Source: a candidate division SR1 bacterium
Lineage (GTDB): Bacteria > Patescibacteriota > Gracilibacteria > Absconditabacterales > Absconditicoccaceae
Direction: 5' to 3'
NCBI GenBank assembly: GCA_026397395.1
Contig: JAPLUV010000015.1
Location: forward strand, 1 to 64,000
Length of the DNA: 64,000 nucleotides
Position numbers and translations under genes: made by a program. Below the pieces are notes generated by a model. That model saw only the letters and a list, made by a program, of their open reading frames with translations, was not told where the DNA came from and searched no databases. Positions 58,664 to 64,000 of the stretch are shown here, one piece after another (positions within the stretch are counted from its first letter, which is position 1; each line of letters begins with the position of its first letter).

Positions 58664-59686
58664 ATGCAACAAATGGAAAGCAGAGATAGCAATACGACAA
58701 TGATGGCATTAGCTGCGCTTATGTTTTTTTCTCCATTTATGCATTATCTTTTGCATACATGATCATTAACGATTTCTGACCAGGAAAAAAGTTTTGTTCG
58801 AGGCTATGTAAAATTAGGATATATCAATCGAGTCTTTCTTGCTATCACTATCGCAAGTGGGATTGGAAATTATTTTGTTACTTCGACATTTCTTCGCGTG
58901 CTGTATGCGATTTGTATTGGCATTGTATTGATTATTTTGATCGTTGGATCGCTCTGTGTCTTGTCTGATGTATCGTTGAATATTACCAAAGATTTTTCCC
59001 TGACTTTCTATGAAGTGGGAGATAAAAAATCATTACTGTTAAAATTTTTGCCCATGTATAATGTCTATGCTCGATACAAGCTCCACAATTTTGGGACGCC
59101 CAATCGATGGCTGAAGGAATCGTTGATCTGGCGGACATTTTTCGTCTTGCTTGCGCTAACAGGACATCCTTTGATTCTTAGCGTCATCGTTGCATTACGA
59201 CTTCTGAGAATTACGACTCTTATGGCTGGCGTCGATGTGTTACACATTCAAGCGAAGTCAGATATTAGTAATTTATTTTTCAAAAATCCTGAAGAGATTC
59301 GAGGATATTTTACTGGTACAATTATCTTCTTGTGAAAAAGCATTGGAAAGATATTTCATGCACCAGCGACGCCAGTAAGTATTGCAAATTGTATCCAGTC
59401 TGAGAAAGATGCCTATAGTCGTTTGTATAATGTGAAAAACAATCGAAATATATGGGCTCAATACATCATTGGCTGAGGATTACTTTTCCTCTATCGATAT
59501 CTTGTGCATCCTGATTTAACACAATGGAATTATTATTTACCACTAATCGTAATCATATGAAGATATCTCATTATGTTGATCGTTCGATGATATCTTCCTC
59601 CTTTGCCACTTGCTAGAGAAATTCGAATCATACTAAGCTCACCTTTCAATTTTTTAGCTCATAAACGCGCTGATGTTCAGGCTTAA
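58664..59686 (+). CDS. Polytopic membrane protein, 340 aa (putative secretion-system component)
   Basis: ATG 58664 to TAA 59684-59686, with six or seven UGA-Gly codons. Hydrophobic segments near 15-28, 60-75, 83-105, 145-175 and 265-310; cytoplasmic loops carry HNFGTPNRWLKESLIWR and KSIGKIFHAPATPVS. ATG 58673 is an alternative start. Its position between a VirB4-like ATPase and a pilin-like protein suggests a VirB6/VirB3-type role, but I recognise no family. It overlaps the next gene by 14 bases. Confidence 0.65.
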
Positions 59687-61946
59687 CGCACACAAACAAA
59701 CTATACGATGATGGAAATTCTTTTCCGTGATGGTTTTTCTGTTTTTGTGTTTTGGATGAGTATTCGCTTATGCTCAAGATTGTCAGCTATTAGCATGATG
59801 GACTCCAGCTACGCTTACTGATGGGCATTCTTTGACTGGATATTCCAGCCCTGATGCAACCTATACCGAATCATGTACTGGGCTTCAAGGCATTATAACT
59901 TGTAATAATGGAACACTAACAAACGGGAATACCTATAGATACCAATCTTGTACTCCACATACCTGGGCAAACTGTACTACACCTAGGACAGGAAATCATT
60001 TGGAGAATAAATTGCTCTATACATTACCACAAGCTACCTATACCCAATCATGTCAGCAACTATCTCAGTCGTTTCAATGTCTCAATGGAAGTTTTACTGG
60101 GTTTAATGTTTCACTTTCCCCTTATGGTGCTTGTACGAATATCACTTGGCAACCATGTATTAATATACGAACAAATACCTATACTCCTCATGGATGAACT
60201 ATCTTTGGATATACAAATCCATCGGCTCAAAATTGTCAAAGCGTAAAAGTCAGCCTTACTTGCCAAAATCAACAACGAGTATCTGGATCTACGGTCATGA
60301 ACCAAGCAAGTTTATTCCCATCATGTGGATGAACCAATGCTTGTACGCTTCCTTGGTGAGGTGTATTAAATGATTGATTAAGCATCACCTGATATTCTAC
60401 GGTTCTCCGAGCAGTTACTTGACAGAATTATGTTGGCGGTTGTCCTTCTTATGGTGGAACACTTACCTGTACTGGTGGAGTACTTCAATGAAATGCTGCA
60501 CTCTATAAATATAGTCTTACCCAATGTAATGCTGGAACCCCACAATCCTGTCTTCTACCTCGATGAACTACATTACCTAACGGAGCAAATATTACCTGAT
60601 ATTCTACTACTGGCGTTGAGTATCCTGATACCTGTGATACTGTTGCAACGACATTAAGTTGCATCAATGGGAACCTTAATGGTAATCGACAAACCTATGC
60701 CAATCAAACGTGTTCACAATGAAGTCCACTGTATAATGGCCTGGATATAGAAATATTGTCTGGATTTACCTGATTGCCTGGTGGATGAGATGCTATAGCC
60801 CAATGATCTAGTCCTATGATCAATATCGTATTGAGAAATAATGGAACCACACTAATTAATACATCCGCAGGACCTTGATTTGTTAGTTGTACGCGACTTG
60901 AACAAAATATCAATGTATATAGCTCACCAGATATTTGAACACTCGTTATCAATCCATGAACTAAAATTTGATTGCCTATACAACTGAGTAGCATCTTTAC
61001 CCAGGTTTTGTGAAACAAAACTATTTTGTGTACCGTAACGCTCAATGGAGATCAACAAACATTTAATAATGACTGGAAAAAGGTTTTTTCTGTTGCAGTT
61101 GCCAATAGATTTGATCTTGCTATGCAGAGAAGTATTGATTCTATTAAATGAAATTTGGAACCAGCAGAATCTGCACTTGGCGTCCCGGGAGTACAAAATT
61201 TTGTCTTTACCAAAGTCATGAGTTTCCTTGTACCATTGATCGTGGTGATTGGCATCTTGATTGCTATTATATGATTTTACAAAATCATGTTTTCCGGTGA
61301 TGACAAAGCGGTCGGAGAATGAACCAAATATGTTATCTATGGACTTGTCGGGATCATTGTCATCATGAGTGCGAAATATATCTGATCAAATATTTATGGC
61401 ATCCTTACTCCGGCTAGTGGAGATCTCAAATGATTCTCCATTGCGCAAGATCTTTATGATAAACTAGCCTATCCATTTATTAAATTTGCTATCTATCTTG
61501 TCTTGGGAGCTATGTTTGTTATTCTTCTGACTCGTGTCATGTCCTTCTTGTTTGGCACGGATGCTGATGCGAAGAAGAAAGCAGGAACCTTGATTGGACG
61601 AAATATTATCGGCATGCTTGTGATTATCTGAGCTAAGCAAATTGTCGAAGCCGTCTATGGTAAATATGCTGCTGTTGTCAAAGATATCTCTAATCTCGGC
61701 GAAATTGGTTCTGGTGTATTGGCAGATAAACAAATCCCTCTTGTCTATACTGTTGTCAATCGAGTCTTAGGATTAACGTCACTCATTATATTGATTCTGA
61801 TCATCGTACAAACAGTACAATTACTCATGAAACCTAGTGATGATAAGCAAGTTACTAGCGTCAAAAATAGCTTGATGTATATGCTTATCGGCCTCTTGGT
61901 TATCGGCACGGGATATTTAATTGTGAATTTCTTAGTTATCAACTAG
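59673..61946 (+). CDS. Cys-rich secreted repeat protein with three C-terminal VirB2-pilin-like modules
   Basis: A 757-aa protein with about 27 in-frame UGA codons, invisible to standard-code callers except as fragments. Start ATG 59673 (MFRLNAHKQTIRGWKFFSVM) gives a good signal peptide ending VFAYA-QDC. Residues about 35-360 contain five or six Cys-rich repeats with the pattern LxxGxxITGYS...Cx(2-12)LTCxxGxL. A beta-type linker follows. Residues about 500-757 hold three tandem two-helix modules: FLVPLIVVIGILIAIIGFYK...YGLVGIIVIMSAKYI; IYLVLGAMFVILLTRVMSFL...IGMLVIIGAKQIV; LGLTSLIILILIIVQTVQLL...IGLLVIGTGYLIV. Each has the charged turn (SGDDKAVGE, GTDADAKKK, PSDDKQVTS) of VirB2-like pilins. 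Likely surface-exposed part of a type IV secretion-like machine. Confidence 0.75.
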
Positions 61947-62108
61947 GTTGGAGGAATTAGGTTGGAGGACTTAGGTCGTAGCACTTAGACATTCCCCCAT
62001 CTATAACATACAACCCCCAATCTACCTACTATTTCTCTTCCCCTTGTAATCATTAGGGAATTTTGTATAGTTTTGCAACTAACTGTTTATTTTTTTGATA
62101 GTAGCAAC

Positions 62109-62339
62109 ATGCGTACATTTCTTATTATTTTGATGATCTTGGCTGGTGTTCTTTTTGTATGATCTGTCCTTTTAATGTCTCCAAAGTGAGGTATTGGATT
62201 GGGTATCGGTGGAATGTCTGGAGCCAATGAATACGGAAGCAAAAAATCTCTTGAGACTAAACTCAAAAAAGTTGCTGTCGTAGCTGGAGTGCTCTTTGTT
62301 ATCATTGCACTTGTTTTACCTTATACCTTACGTGGATAA
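62109..62339 (+). CDS. secG: Preprotein translocase subunit SecG
   Basis: A 76-aa two-helix membrane protein. First helix FLIILMILAGVLFVGSVLLM, then the Gly-rich loop GGIGLGIGGMSGANEYGSKK typical of SecG, and the second helix VAVVAGVLFVIIALVLPY. Two UGA-Gly codons. It stimulates Sec-dependent export by SecYE/SecA. Lies 3 bases before the binding-protein gene, so they form an operon. Confidence 0.88.
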
Positions 62340-62342
62340 ACC

Positions 62343-64000
62343 ATGTTGTCTCTCAATAATAAGCTTATCAAAAGAGTGTTGAGATATACATTCTTTGTAG
62401 CCATAATATGTTGGGTGCTTATCAGTATCTATATAGGATATCAATATATCTGGTTTTCTTCGCAAACCGTAACTGCTAAATGAGGTACCTTCGTTGAAGG
62501 CATTTTTGATAAAACTTCCTACCTTCCCTATCTAAGTAACGATTATCAAAGCACGTTTTATCAAGGACTCTTATTTAATAATTGCGTAAAAAATCCTGCT
62601 AAATGAGTGTCTGATAGTGATCTTTGTCGTGTATACTCGGAAGATGATAAAAATTTTACTGTAGCATTAAATCAATGATTCATCTGGTCAGATGGAACTC
62701 CGGTCACACCGGAAGATCTCTATTTTACCTATAATGACATCATCCATAATAATAAATGGAATATCTCCTGGTTGAATGTCTATCAAGGGATTACGGTCAT
62801 CAAGGATGCTGATAATAAAATCAAAATAAGTTTCCCTACGGCGTCCAAAGATAATATCTTATTCTTTTCTCATTATATTCTCCCTCAACATATTCTGCAA
62901 GAATATGATCTCGAAAATTACAAATCTATGTTTGGTGTACATCCTGTCTATACTAACTGTGCGAACTTAGTTACTGATTCTGTAGATCAATACAGCTTAA
63001 TCTTTAATTTAGCCAACTGTACTGATACTAATCTCAACTTCTATCAAATTAAAAACACCATCTCTTTCGATGCGTTTAAGAAAGCAACAAGTTCCAATTC
63101 TATTGTAGATGCATATATTTGACCAGAAACTATCAATGGTTATGTAAGTAAACCACTCTCGACAAATAAGATTGTAACGGTATTTTTCAATACAAATTCT
63201 ACCGCATTGCGCGTTAGAACAAGAAGAGTTTTATGAGGACTTATCAAACATAATTTCTATAGCACAGGATATGAAAATTTTATGACCAAAAATACTGATG
63301 GACTTTTTGACGTGTTCCAATCTACTGGAGCTGATGTTAAAAATCTTATTAATCGCGATTATTCCGATGGAACAATTACCAAAGAAGATTTATTGGATAC
63401 CAATGTAAAAGTATTGCCAGCCACTATCCCTGTTACTGTAGAAGGACAGAAAAACGTCTTTTTCGTAGAGTCTGGTTCATCATTTCCGCTTCACTTTACT
63501 CTACCGGGAGCATATGATAGAGTGTCTGTAGAATACAAAGGAATACTTACTACTCCGACGTATGACAAAACTAAAAAAACAGCTGACTTTATTCTCGGCG
63601 GATCGACTAAAAACTTCGGTAGTGGGTTGAATAAATATGTCATCTACGGATACGTCAAAAAACAAAAGATTACTGTCAGTTCTCTCGACATCTACAATAT
63701 GATCAATGGAGAGCCTTCAGTTGCTACAGATGCGAATACTACTACGGGAAATACAAGCAAAAAAATTCAACTTACTGTCATCTATTATGATAGCCCATTG
63801 TATCAATTTGTAGTAGAGAGAATGCAAAATATTTTTAGACAACAAGATATCCTAGATAATTTTGTTTTCGAAAAAATCACTACTCCCGAGGAATTACAAG
63901 GAAGACTCTTCGCCGGTGATTACGATATGTTAGTCAGTGTGGTAGATATGTGAGCCAAGAAAGATTTTACTAAACTGCTCGGTACAGACGATTCCCAACT
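62343..64000 (+). CDS. oppA: ABC-type peptide/oligopeptide substrate-binding protein (SBP family 5), N-terminal part
   Basis: ATG 62343 and open to the window edge, 552 residues visible. An N-terminal helix (near 15-38) anchors it to the membrane, in place of a lipobox. SBP_bac_5 features: GGTFVEGIFDKTSYLPYLSN, FTVALNQGFIWSDGTPVTPE then DLYFTYNDI, and VVDMGAKKDF. UGA-Gly codons at GGTF, KGV, QGF, IGPE, LGGL and DMGA. It would capture peptides for an Opp/Dpp-type importer, fitting a cell that depends on external amino acids. The transporter genes are outside the window. Confidence 0.85.

Overview
The window reads as a low-GC genome fragment of a Patescibacteria/CPR bacterium of the Gracilibacteria (BD1-5) or Absconditabacteria (SR1) type, which use genetic code 25 (UGA = glycine). 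Under the standard code almost every conserved gene from about 5.1 kb onward is broken at in-frame UGA. With UGA read as Gly they close up into full-length families: pheT, mutS, glyA, lgt, dus, pilB, virB4-like, secG, a cold-shock protein and radical SAM enzymes. The UGAs fall on conserved glycines, for example the MutS P-loop and FYE motif, the PilB Walker A, GH3 adenylation motifs, the Gly before the Dus catalytic Cys, and SAM motif I. All coordinates below are code-25 gene models ending at TAA or TAG unless stated otherwise. I saw no tRNA, rRNA or CRISPR array.

Layout. (1) 1-5.07 kb: eight minus-strand genes with no internal UGA and mostly strong Shine-Dalgarno sites. They encode a KAS III-like synthase, a hotdog thioesterase, a radical SAM protein, a methyltransferase and four membrane or unknown proteins. 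One gene appears to use TGA as a real stop in a 4-base ATGA overlap, so this looks like a standard-code island in a code-25 genome. (2) 5.1-14.5 kb: a B12-binding radical SAM enzyme, then a UGA-rich cluster of lineage-specific proteins (789 and 884 aa) with a TrmB-type regulator and three copies of a GTTGTCGGAAA hairpin motif. (3) 14.6-28.6 kb: envelope and housekeeping genes (lgt, mscS, moxR, Nudix, a secreted GH26-like hydrolase, DUF456, glyA, two tandem GH3-type acyl-adenylating enzymes, a putative HExxH peptidase). (4) 28.8-43.1 kb: pheT, a cold-shock gene, a pyruvoyl arginine decarboxylase next to two deoxyribosyltransferase-like proteins, pilB, mutS, a MazG-like protein, a pseudouridine synthase and a lipoprotein. 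(5) 43.3-53.5 kb: a large membrane-anchored protein, an exonuclease, a methyltransferase, a PsbP-like lipoprotein, a SpoU methyltransferase, DedA, dus and a short PriA-like protein. (6) 53.6-56.1 kb: three UGA-free genes under near-identical promoter modules, one of which joins a sigma region 4-like and an RNA polymerase alpha-CTD-like domain. (7) 56.5-64 kb: a VirB4-like ATPase, a polytopic membrane protein, a Cys-rich secreted repeat protein ending in three VirB2-pilin-like two-helix modules, secG, and an OppA-type binding protein that runs off the window.

Intergenic DNA is full of short palindromic repeats (CCTGCCTGCCGGCAGGCAGG type, GTCATTCCG/CGGAATGAC type, GAATTAGGAATT type). Similar tracts lie in frame inside mutS, dus and the priA-like gene, where code 25 keeps them translatable. 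The regions most worth following up are the UGA-free islands, the sigma4/alpha-CTD protein, the Cys-rich/triple-pilin protein with its VirB4-like ATPase, and the 6.6-14.5 kb orphan cluster.
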